Of a DNA stretch of 64,000 nt, positions 34,803-43,499 are shown piece after piece. Each line of letters starts with the position of its first letter. Position 1 is the stretch's first letter. This DNA comes from Ramlibacter cellulosilyticus (GTDB lineage Bacteria > Pseudomonadota > Gammaproteobacteria > Burkholderiales > Burkholderiaceae_C): assembly GCF_014297465.1 (NCBI RefSeq), contig NZ_JACORT010000016.1, forward strand, positions 36,642 to 100,641, in the 5' to 3' direction. The translations under genes and the position numbers were made by a program. Below the pieces are notes generated by a model. It was not told the origin of the DNA, made no database searches, and worked only from the letters and a program-made list of their open reading frames with translations.

Positions 34803-36431
34803 TCAAGCCGAGGGCAGCTTGTAGTCCTTGAGTTGCTCCCGCAGCCGGGTCTTCAGCATCTTCCCGGTCGCCCCGAGGGGAATGGCCTCGACGAACACCA
34901 CGTCGTCGGGCACCTGCCACTTGGCGATCTTGCCTTCGTAGAACTTGAGCAGCTCCTCGCGGCTGACGTCCATGCCCGGCTTCTTCACCACCGCGACGAT
35001 GGGGCGCTCGTCCCACTTCGGGTGCCGCATGCCCACGCAGGCCGCCATCTGCACCGCCGGGTGCGCCATGGCGATGTTCTCGATGTCGATCGAGCTGATC
35101 CACTCGCCGCCGGACTTGATCACGTCCTTGCTGCGGTCGGTGATCTGCATGTAGCCGTCGGCGTCGATGGTGGCCACGTCGCCCGTGGGGAACCACCCGT
35201 TCACCAGCGGGTCGCCGCCCTCGCCCTTGAAGTACTCGCGCACGATCCAGGGCCCCTTCACGTGCAGGTCGCCGTAGGTCTTGCCGTCCCAGGGCAGCTC
35301 CTGGCCGTCGTCGCCCACGATCTTCATGTCGACGCCGAAGATGGCGCGGCCCTGCTTCAGGCGGATCTTCATCTGCTCGGCGGGGGGCAGCGCCAGGTGC
35401 TTGTTCTTCAGCGTGCACAGGGTGCCGAGCGGGCTCATCTCCGTCATGCCCCAGGCATGCAGCACGTCCACGCCGTGCTCCTCGCGGAAGGCGTCGATCA
35501 TGGCCGGCGGGCAGGCCGAGCCGCCGATCACCGTCCGCTTCAGCGCGGTGAAGCGCAGGCCGTTCTGCTTCATGTGCCCCAGGAGCATCTGCCACACGGT
35601 GGGCACGCCCGCCGCGAAGGTGACCTGCTCCTGCTCCACCAGGTCGTACACGGACTTGCCGTCGAGCGCACCACCGGGGAACACCAGCTTGCAGCCGGTG
35701 AGCGCCGCGGAATACGGGATGCCCCACGCGTTGACGTGGAACATCGGCACCACGGGCAGCACGGAATCGCGCGCGGACAGGGACATGACGTCCGGCAGCG
35801 CGGCGGCATAGGCGTGCAGGATGGTGGAGCGGTGGCTGTAGAGCGCGGCCTTCGGGTTGCCGGTGGTGCCGCTCGTGTAGCACATGCTCGAAGCGGAGTT
35901 CTCGTCGAAGGACGGCCACGCGTACGTGGTCGGCTGTCCGCCGATCCAGGACTCGTAGCTCACGAGGTTGGGCACGCCGCTGTCCCTGGGCAGCCTGTCC
36001 TCGTCGCACAGCGCCACGTACTGGCGGATGCCGGGGCACCTGGCGTGCACCGCCTGCACCAGCGGCAGGAAGGTCATGTCGAAGCACAGGACCTGGTCTT
36101 CGGCGTGGTTGGCGATCCAGGCGATCTGCTCGGGGTGCAGGCGCGGGTTGATCGTGTGCAGCACGCGGCCGGAGCCGCTGACGCCGAAGTACAGCTCGAG
36201 GTGGCGGTAGCCGTTCCAGGCGAGCGTGGCCACGCGGTCGGAGAACAGCAGCTGCATCCCGTCCAGCGCGTTGGCCACCTGGCGCGCGCGGCGGGCCACG
36301 TCGCTCCAGCGGTAGCGGTGGATGTCGCCCTCGACGCGCCGCGAGACGATCTCGCCGTCGCCATGGTGGCGGTCGGCGTGCTCGATCAGCGAAGAAATCA
36401 GCAGCGGTTGGTTCTGCATCAGGCCCAGCAT
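34803..36431 (-). CDS. Fatty-acyl/3-methylthiopropionyl-type CoA ligase
   Basis: 542 residues. The AMP-binding motif is YTSGTTGNPKAALYSHR; WGMTEMSP is motif A5, WFPTGDVATID is A7, DRSKDVIKSGGEWIS is A8, and the catalytic Lys is in GATGKMLKT. The start LMQNQPLLISSLIEHADRHH is typical of the medium-/long-chain and DmdB-like ligases. It activates a carboxylic acid to its CoA ester with ATP. It begins 53 bases after the PhcR-like gene in the same direction and sits before the Liv receptor gene, so it could serve either signalling or catabolism. Confidence 0.92.
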   Translation of the reverse strand: MLGLMQNQPLLISSLIEHADRHHGDGEIVSRRVEGDIHRYRWSDVARRARQVANALDGMQLLFSDRVATLAWNGYRHLELYFGVSGSGRVLHTINPRLHPEQIAWIANHAEDQVLCFDMTFLPLVQAVHARCPGIRQYVALCDEDRLPRDSGVPNLVSYESWIGGQPTTYAWPSFDENSASSMCYTSGTTGNPKAALYSHRSTILHAYAAALPDVMSLSARDSVLPVVPMFHVNAWGIPYSAALTGCKLVFPGGALDGKSVYDLVEQEQVTFAAGVPTVWQMLLGHMKQNGLRFTALKRTVIGGSACPPAMIDAFREEHGVDVLHAWGMTEMSPLGTLCTLKNKHLALPPAEQMKIRLKQGRAIFGVDMKIVGDDGQELPWDGKTYGDLHVKGPWIVREYFKGEGGDPLVNGWFPTGDVATIDADGYMQITDRSKDVIKSGGEWISSIDIENIAMAHPAVQMAACVGMRHPKWDERPIVAVVKKPGMDVSREELLKFYEGKIAKWQVPDDVVFVEAIPLGATGKMLKTRLREQLKDYKLPSA

Positions 36432-36484
36432 CGTTGTTCTCCTCGGAAATGCTGGGGGCGATGCTAAACCCGGACGGGCGCGAT

Positions 36485-37654
36485 TCAGCTCGGGGCCGAC
36501 CCGAGAGGCTGGAAGTACAGCGTCACCATGGTGCCTTCGCCCAGGGTGGAATGCACCTCGATCCCGCCGCCGATGGCCTGCATCACGCGCTGGCAGAACA
36601 TCAGGCCCATGCCGCTGCCGCCCGAGGCGCCGCGGGTGGTCACCGGCTCCTTCGTCAGCTTGGCGAGCACTTCCGGCGGGATGCCGGGGCCGTTGTCCCG
36701 CACCCGGATCCAGGCGCGCCGGCCGGCCGCCTGCTCGGTGCTGGAATCCACCTCGAGCCAGAGGCGTGCGTCGGGGCGGCCGCGCAGCGCGATCAGGGCG
36801 TTCTTGGCCAGCGTGCACAGCACGAGGTACAGCAGGTCGCGGCGGCCCGGCAGCCGGAAATCGTGGCGCACGTCCAGCGTCACGCAGCCGCGCTCGTTCT
36901 CCTCGAAGGGGAACTCGTCCAGCAGGGCCTCGACGAGGCTGCTCGCCGTGATGGACTGCGGCACCGCGTCGGGATAGGCATCGCGCGCGGACTGCACGAA
37001 GGTGGACACGAGCGACTGGCAATAGAGCGCCCGGCGCTCGGCGCGCTCCAGCGCCGTCACCAGCTCGCCCGGATACTCCTCGGTGAACTGCGCGACGCCC
37101 GCCGGGGCGCCCTCGGCCGGCGGCACGTAGCGCGCGGCGACCGATCCCACGTAGCCGCGCACGGTGGCCAGGGGCGTGTTCAGCTCGTGCGCGAGGAAGC
37201 CGAGCGCCTCGCGCAGGGCCGCCACGCGGCCCTCGTTCACCATCCGCTCCAGCGCCTGCGCGCGGTACACGGACAGGGCCTCGCGCAGCGCCTCGCGGGT
37301 GGATTCGCCGTCGAGCGGCTTCTCCAGGATGCGCAGCACCTTGCCCTGGTTCACCGCGGCGATGGCCACGTCCTTCTCGGCGTACGCGGTCGCCAGCAGC
37401 CGGATCACGTGCCGGAAGTCGCGCTGCACCGCGCGCAGCAGCTTCATGCCGTCCCGCTGCGGCATGCGGTAGTCGGTGACCAGCACGCCGAACTCGCCGC
37501 TGCGGTCGCCGAGGATCTGCAGCGCCTCGTCGGCGCTGCCGGCGGTCACGACGGTGAATTCATCCCCGAACTCCAGGGCGAACCACTTCCGGGAGGTGGG
37601 TTCGTCGTCGACGAAGAGGATGGAAGGGTTTTCGCCGGAAAGCTCGAACTGCAT
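36485..37654 (-). CDS. PhcR-like response-regulator/histidine-kinase protein (REC-HK)
   Basis: 389 residues. A receiver domain comes first (1-120): acidic pair DDE at 16-18, phospho-acceptor Asp61 in VTDYRMP, and Lys112 in ILEKP. The kinase core follows: phospho-His156 in AHELNTPLA, N-box Asn285, RDNGPGIP at 319-326 and SGMGL at 347-351. No DNA-binding domain and no membrane segment are present. The order receiver-then-kinase is unusual and is the layout of Ralstonia PhcR, partner of the PhcS sensor. The gene starts five bases after the stop of the CqsS/PhcS-like kinase, so they are co-expressed and probably form a phosphorelay. Confidence 0.88.
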   Translation of the reverse strand: MQFELSGENPSILFVDDEPTSRKWFALEFGDEFTVVTAGSADEALQILGDRSGEFGVLVTDYRMPQRDGMKLLRAVQRDFRHVIRLLATAYAEKDVAIAAVNQGKVLRILEKPLDGESTREALREALSVYRAQALERMVNEGRVAALREALGFLAHELNTPLATVRGYVGSVAARYVPPAEGAPAGVAQFTEEYPGELVTALERAERRALYCQSLVSTFVQSARDAYPDAVPQSITASSLVEALLDEFPFEENERGCVTLDVRHDFRLPGRRDLLYLVLCTLAKNALIALRGRPDARLWLEVDSSTEQAAGRRAWIRVRDNGPGIPPEVLAKLTKEPVTTRGASGGSGMGLMFCQRVMQAIGGGIEVHSTLGEGTMVTLYFQPLGSAPS

Positions 37655-37659
37655 GGTCC

Positions 37660-40194
37660 TCAGGAGAGAGTGCCGGAACGCGTCTGCTGGTCACAGTATG
37701 CCCGCAGCGCTTCCTCGGTCCGGCGCGCGAGCGCCTGCAGCTGCGGCAGCCACTGGTGCCCCGTCGGCCACTCGCCCTGCTCCAGCAGCGGCACGTACAG
37801 CTTGCGCACGTGCTGGTACAGGGCCTGCGCACCCGCTTCGCCGCTCATGCCGAGGAGCGAGTGGAGCGCGGCTATGCTGCCCTGCACGTCGGCGCCTTCG
37901 ACGGCCTCGCGCAACGTGACCACCAGCCGCTCCATTTCCGGCAGGTAGTCGTTCAGCAGTTCCTCCAGCATGCCGAGGCGGCGGTAGCTTTCCAGCCGCT
38001 GGAGGTTCAGGAGGCCCTGCTCGCCCTGGGTCCCCGCGGCCTGGGCCACGGGCGCCGGCTGCGCCACGGCGCTGCCGCCGGACATCAGGCGGCCGAGCGT
38101 GTCGTAGAGCACCATCGCGTCCACGGGCTTGACCAGGAAGCCGTTCATGCCCGCGGCCGTGGCCGCCGCCACCGCCGGTTCGTCGGAACGCGCCGTCATC
38201 GCCACGATCGGCACGCCCGACCACGGTTCGCGGGCGCTGCGAATGGCACGGGCCGTCTCGAGGCCGTCCATGCCGGGCATGTGCAGGTCGACGATCACCG
38301 CGTGGATGCCTTCCTGCGCATGGAGCTGCTCCAGCACGGCGCCGCCGTGCTCGACCTCGATGACGATGGCGGCGGCGTTGCGCAGGTGCGCGGCGATGGC
38401 CTTGCGGTTGAACGCGCTGTCGTCGGCCACCAGGATGTGGCGCCCGGCCAGGCGCCCGGCCGCCGTGGCGCCCGCAGCAAAGGGCCGGCGCGTGACGTGT
38501 TGCAGCGCCGCGAGCAGCGGCAGCTGCGCGCACGGCTTGCTGACGAAATGGTCCATGCCGGACTGCGTGGCGCGGTACCTGGCCAGGTGCGCCGGCTCGC
38601 TGCTGTAGGCGACGATCAGTGCGTCCTTGTTCGCGCCGCCGGCGCGGATCTTCTCCGCGACCGCGTACCCGTCGAGTCCCGGCATGCGCAGGTCCAGCAG
38701 CACGATGTCGAACTTGCGCTCGTCCAGCATCCGCAGCGCGGACTGCCCGTCCGGCGCCTCCTCGAGCTCGCTGGTGAGTGCGATCGGGCCCAGCTTCTGG
38801 CGCGTCATGGCGCGCTGCAGGTCGTCGTCCTCGACGATCAGGATGCGCTTGCCCGCCAGCGCGGTCCGCGCCTGCGCGATGGTGTCGAGGCGGTGCTGCT
38901 CGCGCTCCTGCTCGCTCACCGGCGGGAACGCCATCGTGAATTCGGTGAACTCCCCGAGCGCCGAGGTGCACTGGATGCTGCCGCCGAAGGCCTGCATCAC
39001 CCGCTGGCAGTACGCCAGGCCCAGGCCGGTGCCGCCGGCCTTGCCGACGGAGCGGAACACCTCGAACAGGCCCTTGAGCACCTGGGGCGCGATGCCGGGG
39101 CCCGTGTCGTGCACCCGCACCTGCTGGCCGCCCACCGTGATGGTGATGCGGGTACGCGGGAAGGCGGCGGAATAGAACAGCGCGTTCTTGACCAGGTTGA
39201 ACAGCACGAACAGGTAGGCCGTCTCGTCGCCGCGGAAGGTGAAGTCGTCCTTGACCACCACGTTCACGCGGTCGCGGTCCTCGTCGCTGTCGTAGCCGTA
39301 CTCCTCGATCGCCTTGTGCACGACCTCGGCGGCCGAGAGGTAGCGGAAGCTGGAGGCGTCCATCGGCTTGTTGCTGACGCCGTCGAGCGTCATCGAGATC
39401 ACCTGGAGGCCGCGGCGCACCGCGACCTCGCTGTCGGACAGGTGGCGCGCGAGCGCGTCCAGCTGCTCGGTCTCGAGGATGCGCCCGCCGGCCGGGACGA
39501 CCTTGGGCCGCGCCAGCAGCGCCTGCATCTTCTCGAGGGCATACGAGATCCGGCTGAGCGGGTTGCGCATCTCGTGCGCGATGGAGCCCGCCAGGGCCGC
39601 GGCCAGGCGCGACTTCTCGCTGTCGATCTGCTTCTCCGACAGCTTGAAGGCGCCGCCGCCGATCAGCACGATCAGGTAGGCGGGGATCTGCGCCAGCATG
39701 TCCGGCGGCCAGCGGCCGCCCGGGTGGAGGCTGAAGAAGAGGCTCGCTGCCGCCGTGATGCCGACCACCAGCATCGCGATCGTGTTGCGCCAGTCCGTCA
39801 GCATCACCAGGAAGCTCAGGGCGATGAAGCAGTTGGACATCGACGGCACGCCGCCTCCCCGCTCCAGCGAGAAGTACACGTTGAAGAACGGCATGGTCAC
39901 GATGAGCGCCGCGTACGAGTACGGCAGGTAGTACTTCCGCAGCTTCTCCGGCCAGTGGTCCCGCAGCGCCAGCAGCGTGAACAGCGTGATCACCATCAGG
40001 CGCAGCCCGATGTCGTCGAAGGGCTTGGGATTCGGCTTGGTGAACCGGATCAGGTAGAAGGTGAGGTACGTGAGCGCGCCGATGATGCCGATGTACTTCA
40101 GCAGCGGGCGGCCGTGGCCGTGGTAGGTCGTGTAGTAGCCGTACAGCCTGCGGAAGGGCGCGAGCAGCAGGGAGGCGATGTGCGTCATGGTCAT
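37660..40194 (-). CDS. CqsS/PhcS-like hybrid sensor kinase (membrane-HK-REC-REC-Hpt)
   Basis: 844 residues from MTMTHIAS, preceded by GAGGAGGGTGAC; a second ATG two codons on is possible. Six membrane spans lie at about 33-185, with almost no periplasmic loops. The segment IGLRLMVITLFTLLALRDHWPEK...LPYSYAALIVTMPFF resembles the N-terminal receptor of Vibrio CqsS as I recall it. Kinase: His207 (IAHEMRNPLS), Asn337, DTGPGIA 363-369, GTGLGL 388-393. Two receivers follow (Asp501 in LLDLRMPG and Asp636 in IVDLHMPG), then an Hpt-like helix bundle with His778. Such receptors sense lipid-like quorum signals inside the membrane. It lies between a LuxI-fold acyltransferase gene and a PhcR-like gene. 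Confidence 0.9.
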   Translation of the reverse strand: MTMTHIASLLLAPFRRLYGYYTTYHGHGRPLLKYIGIIGALTYLTFYLIRFTKPNPKPFDDIGLRLMVITLFTLLALRDHWPEKLRKYYLPYSYAALIVTMPFFNVYFSLERGGGVPSMSNCFIALSFLVMLTDWRNTIAMLVVGITAAASLFFSLHPGGRWPPDMLAQIPAYLIVLIGGGAFKLSEKQIDSEKSRLAAALAGSIAHEMRNPLSRISYALEKMQALLARPKVVPAGGRILETEQLDALARHLSDSEVAVRRGLQVISMTLDGVSNKPMDASSFRYLSAAEVVHKAIEEYGYDSDEDRDRVNVVVKDDFTFRGDETAYLFVLFNLVKNALFYSAAFPRTRITITVGGQQVRVHDTGPGIAPQVLKGLFEVFRSVGKAGGTGLGLAYCQRVMQAFGGSIQCTSALGEFTEFTMAFPPVSEQEREQHRLDTIAQARTALAGKRILIVEDDDLQRAMTRQKLGPIALTSELEEAPDGQSALRMLDERKFDIVLLDLRMPGLDGYAVAEKIRAGGANKDALIVAYSSEPAHLARYRATQSGMDHFVSKPCAQLPLLAALQHVTRRPFAAGATAAGRLAGRHILVADDSAFNRKAIAAHLRNAAAIVIEVEHGGAVLEQLHAQEGIHAVIVDLHMPGMDGLETARAIRSAREPWSGVPIVAMTARSDEPAVAAATAAGMNGFLVKPVDAMVLYDTLGRLMSGGSAVAQPAPVAQAAGTQGEQGLLNLQRLESYRRLGMLEELLNDYLPEMERLVVTLREAVEGADVQGSIAALHSLLGMSGEAGAQALYQHVRKLYVPLLEQGEWPTGHQWLPQLQALARRTEEALRAYCDQQTRSGTLS

Positions 40195-40204
40195 GTCACC
40201 CTCC

Positions 40205-40905
40205 TCACGCGGCAAGCGGCTGGCGGGCGAGCTCGCGGGCCAGGCGGCGCTCGGCATCGGTGGAGGCCGAGGTCTCGAGCACGTCGGACACGGCAGCCTG
40301 GATCAGGTGGTAGGGCTTCTCCTCGCCGGGCACCCGCACGTCGTTGGCGATGACCGAGAACCCGAAGCGGCGGTAGAGGCGACTGAGCACGGGGGTACAG
40401 GAGGCGAAGGCGTAGCCGGTGGTGAACTCGCGTGCGAGGTGGGAGACGGCGAGGAACACGCATTTGCCCAGGAGCTCCGGGCCCGCGCGATACGCCGGAT
40501 CGAGGACCAGCCTGCCGAATTCCCAGTTGCCGGGAGTGGCCAGGTGGTGGGCGCCGCGTTCGCGCAACATGGCTTCGACCGGGCTCAGGCCCTTGCCCAT
40601 GGGCAGGAACCGCATGGTCCCGATGAAGTCGTCATTCCACTCGAAAGCGCCTACCAACCCTTCGCGGTCTCTTTTTTTTCGCGGGTCAGGAATCCGGGGT
40701 CGGCCAGCGCCTTCCCCGGGAGCTGGATCTCGGATCGCAGCTTGTGGATCGCCTGGAGTTCGTCGGCGGCGTGGAGCCTGCGGAATTCGATTTCTTCGAG
40801 CTTGACGTCGTAGCTGCGTTGGCGGAGATCCGCCAGGCCGCCTTGCAGTTCCGCCGTGGCCGACGGCAAGGCAAACGAATGCTCCATCCCGGAAAAGTCG
40901 CTCAC
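40205..40905 (-). pseudogene. LuxI/FeeM-fold N-acyltransferase, frame interrupted at an A8 run (frameshifted or programmed -1)
   Basis: Begins at a GTG with ribosome site GGGAGGA (40911-40917). The first frame gives 78 residues to TREKK, then runs to a stop at 40651 soon after eight A residues (40672-40679, minus strand). The remaining C-terminal frame has only a TTG start. Adding one A, or slipping back by one base, yields a continuous 233-residue protein that reads ...TREKKRDREGLVGAFEW... In it, LQAIHKLRSEI, IGTMRFLPM (96-102), WEFGRLVLDP (128-137) and YRRFGF match the autoinducer-synthase/N-acyl amino-acid-synthase GNAT fold. It would join an acyl chain to an amine. Functional if slippage occurs or if the run is mis-sequenced. 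The gene is ten bases from the sensor kinase. Confidence 0.8.
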
Positions 40906-41027
40906 TGGTTTCCTCCCTCTGATAACCTGTACTCCGATGCGGTCATTATCCGGCGCAGGGACCAGCCTCGGCGAGTAAGCCTTTCCCCTAAGGACCACGG
41001 GATGACGCGCCCGGCGGACAATGGCGC

Positions 41028-42521
41028 ATGCATCAAGCCCTTGCCGCCGAGGCCGATGCCCCCATCGAACTCGGCCCCGCCTGGCGCCACGGCTTCGCCG
41101 CGCTGGGCTCTTCGTTCTACACGGAGCTGCGCCCCACCCCGCTGCCGCAGCCCCACCTCGTTTCCCTCAACCGCAGCCTCGCGGCCGAACTCGGCCTGGA
41201 CGCGGACCTGCTCGCCACGCCGGAAGCGGTCGCCGCATTCACCGGCAACGCGCTGCCTGCGGGCAGCCGGCCGCTCGCCACGGTGTACAGCGGGCACCAG
41301 TTCGGCGTGTGGGCAGGCCAGCTCGGCGACGGCCGCGCCATCCTGCTCGGGGGCGTGGAGACGCCGGCGGGCGTGCAGGAGCTGCAGCTGAAGGGCGCCG
41401 GCCGCACGCCTTATTCGCGCATGGGCGACGGGCGCGCGGTGTTGCGTTCCAGCATACGGGAGTACCTGTGCTCCGAAGCGATGCAGGGACTCGGCGTCCC
41501 GACGACGCGCGCCCTCCTCGTCACGGGCTCGCCGCAACCCGTGCGCCGCGAGGAGATCGAGACGGCCTCGGTCGTCACGCGCGTGGCCCCGAGCTTCGTG
41601 CGCTTCGGCCACTTCGAGCACTTCTCCGCGCGCGGGCAGGAGGAGGAGCTGCGCCAGCTGGCCGACTACGTGATCGACACCTTCTACCCGCACGTGCGCG
41701 GCAGCGAAGCGCTCGCCGGCAACCCGTATGCCAACCTGCTCGAGCAGGTGAGTGCGCGGACCGCGGCGATGGTGGCGCAGTGGCAGGCGGTCGGCTTCTG
41801 CCACGGCGTGATGAACACGGACAACATGAGCATGCTGGGGCTCACCATCGACTACGGCCCGTTCCAGTTCCTCGATGCCTTCGTGCCCAACCACATCTGC
41901 AACCACAGCGACGAGACGGGCCGCTATGCGTACAACCGGCAGCCGAACGTCGCGTACTGGAACCTGTTCTGCCTCGGACAGGCCCTGCTCCCGCTGATCG
42001 GGGACCAGGAGCTGGCCCTGGCCGCGCTGGAACCGTACCAGGCCTCGTTCCCGCGGGAGCTGGAGTCGCGCATGCGCGACAAGCTGGGCCTGGTGGACGA
42101 GCAGCCGGGAGACCGCCAGCTCGTGGAAGGCATCCTCACGCTGCTCGCGGCCGACCGCGTCGACTACCCGGTTTTCTGGCGGCGGCTGTCGGCGTTCGTG
42201 GCCGGGAGCGAACTGGCGCCGGTGCGCGACCTGTTCCTCGACCGCCCCGGCTTCGACGGCTGGGTCTCACAGTACGAGGCGCGCCTGCCTGACGGCCGGG
42301 CCGAGGCCGGACAGCGCATGCTGCGCACCAACCCGAAGTACGTCCTGCGCAACCATTTGTGCGAACTGGCCATCCGGCAGGCGAAACTCGGGGACTTTTC
42401 CGAAGTCGAAGCGCTGCTGAGCCTCGTCCAGTCGCCCTTCGACGAACATCCGGGCCACGAGGACAAGGCCGGCTTCCCGCCCGACTGGGCCGCCCACATC
42501 GAGATCAGCTGCTCTTCATGA
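41028..42521 (+). CDS. selO: Protein adenylyltransferase SelO
   Basis: 497 residues. The pseudokinase fold contains LKGAGRTPYSRMGDGRAVLRSSIREYL, MNTDNMSMLGLTIDYGPFQFLD (metal-binding Asn and Asp) and PNHICNHSDETGRYAYNRQP. The C-terminus ends EISCSS, where the Cys stands for the selenocysteine of the mitochondrial form. SelO transfers AMP to Ser, Thr or Tyr of redox-related proteins. Its stop overlaps the msrB ATG (ATGA). It diverges from the acyltransferase gene across 122 bases. Confidence 0.95.
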   Translation: MHQALAAEADAPIELGPAWRHGFAALGSSFYTELRPTPLPQPHLVSLNRSLAAELGLDADLLATPEAVAAFTGNALPAGSRPLATVYSGHQFGVWAGQLGDGRAILLGGVETPAGVQELQLKGAGRTPYSRMGDGRAVLRSSIREYLCSEAMQGLGVPTTRALLVTGSPQPVRREEIETASVVTRVAPSFVRFGHFEHFSARGQEEELRQLADYVIDTFYPHVRGSEALAGNPYANLLEQVSARTAAMVAQWQAVGFCHGVMNTDNMSMLGLTIDYGPFQFLDAFVPNHICNHSDETGRYAYNRQPNVAYWNLFCLGQALLPLIGDQELALAALEPYQASFPRELESRMRDKLGLVDEQPGDRQLVEGILTLLAADRVDYPVFWRRLSAFVAGSELAPVRDLFLDRPGFDGWVSQYEARLPDGRAEAGQRMLRTNPKYVLRNHLCELAIRQAKLGDFSEVEALLSLVQSPFDEHPGHEDKAGFPPDWAAHIEISCSS

Positions 42522-42940
42522 ACGACGACTATCGCATCCGGAAAACCGACGCGGAATGGAAGGCCCTCCTGGCCGAAAAGGGCGCGGAGCCCGGCGCCTT
42601 CCAGGTCACCCGCCATGCCGCCACCGAGCGCCCCTTCAGCGGCAAGTACGAGCGCGTGTGGGCGGACGGCAGCTACCACTGCATCTGCTGCGGAGCCAAG
42701 CTGTTCGACTCGGACACCAAGTTCGACGCGGGCTGCGGCTGGCCCAGCTTCTCCCAGGCGATTCCCGGCGCGATCAAGGAGATCCGGGACACCAGCCACG
42801 GCATGATCCGCGTCGAGACCGTCTGCGCCGAATGCGGCGCGCACCTCGGCCACGTGTTCCCCGACGGCCCGGAGCCCACCGGGCTGCGCTACTGCATGAA
42901 CTCGGCCTCGCTCGATTTCCACCCCGAAGGCAAGGCCTGA
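42518..42940 (+). CDS. msrB: Peptide-methionine (R)-S-oxide reductase MsrB
   Basis: 140 residues, overlapping selO by four bases. The zinc Cys pairs are in CICCGAKLF and CAECGAHLGH, WPSFSQ is conserved, and the catalytic Cys is in LRYCMNSASL. It reduces methionine R-sulfoxide in proteins using thioredoxin. Coupled translation with SelO suggests a joint part in the oxidative-stress response. Confidence 0.97.
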   Translation: MNDDYRIRKTDAEWKALLAEKGAEPGAFQVTRHAATERPFSGKYERVWADGSYHCICCGAKLFDSDTKFDAGCGWPSFSQAIPGAIKEIRDTSHGMIRVETVCAECGAHLGHVFPDGPEPTGLRYCMNSASLDFHPEGKA

Positions 42941-42944
42941 ACGC

Positions 42945-43499
42945 ATGAAACTGCTGCTCGACTTCTTCCCCATCGCCCTGTTCTTCGTGGCGTTCAAGCT
43001 GTGGGGCATCTATGTCGCCACCGCCGTCGCCATCGTGGCGACCATCGCACAGATCGCCTGGCTGCGGTACTCCACCGGCAAGATCGAGCCGATGCAGTGG
43101 CTGAGCCTGGGGATCATCGTCCTGTTCGGCGGCGCGACGATCCTGGCCCACGACGAGACCTTCATCAAGTGGAAGCCGACCGTGCTGTACTGGCTGATGG
43201 GCGCGGCGCTCGCCGTGGGCCTGCTGGTCTTCCGCAAGAACCTGCTGAGGTCCCTCATGGGCACGCAGCTGGAGCTGCCGGACAACGCGTGGCGCGCCAT
43301 GAGCTGGAGCTGGACCGGCTTCTTCGCGGTGATGGGCGTCCTGAACCTCTGGGTCGCGTACAACTTCGACACCAATACCTGGGTGAACTTCAAGCTGTTC
43401 GGCGGGCTGGGCCTGATGGCGGTCTTCATCGTCGGCCAGGCGCTGTACCTGGGCCGCTACATGAAGGACACGAAGGGCGCCGAGGCGGGCGACTCGTGA
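42945..43499 (+). CDS. yciB: Inner-membrane septation protein YciB (IspZ)
   Basis: 184 residues with five to six membrane spans. The start MKLLLDFFPIALFFVAFKLWGIYVATA, GGATILAHDETFIKWKPTVLYWL and ELPDNAWRAMSWSW are hallmark YciB segments. YciB links inner-membrane integrity, cell division and envelope synthesis. It follows msrB by four bases, and its stop overlaps the bolA start. Confidence 0.96.
   Translation: MKLLLDFFPIALFFVAFKLWGIYVATAVAIVATIAQIAWLRYSTGKIEPMQWLSLGIIVLFGGATILAHDETFIKWKPTVLYWLMGAALAVGLLVFRKNLLRSLMGTQLELPDNAWRAMSWSWTGFFAVMGVLNLWVAYNFDTNTWVNFKLFGGLGLMAVFIVGQALYLGRYMKDTKGAEAGDS

Noticed and set aside
36485..37654. Simple response regulator
   Set aside because: A full kinase core with His156, Asn285 and both Gly motifs follows the receiver, and there is no DNA-binding domain.
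40925..40943. Lux-box-like dyad between the acyltransferase and selO genes
   Set aside because: The left half ACCTGTA fits a lux box, but the right half matches only three of seven positions and the length is one base short. No LuxR gene is nearby.
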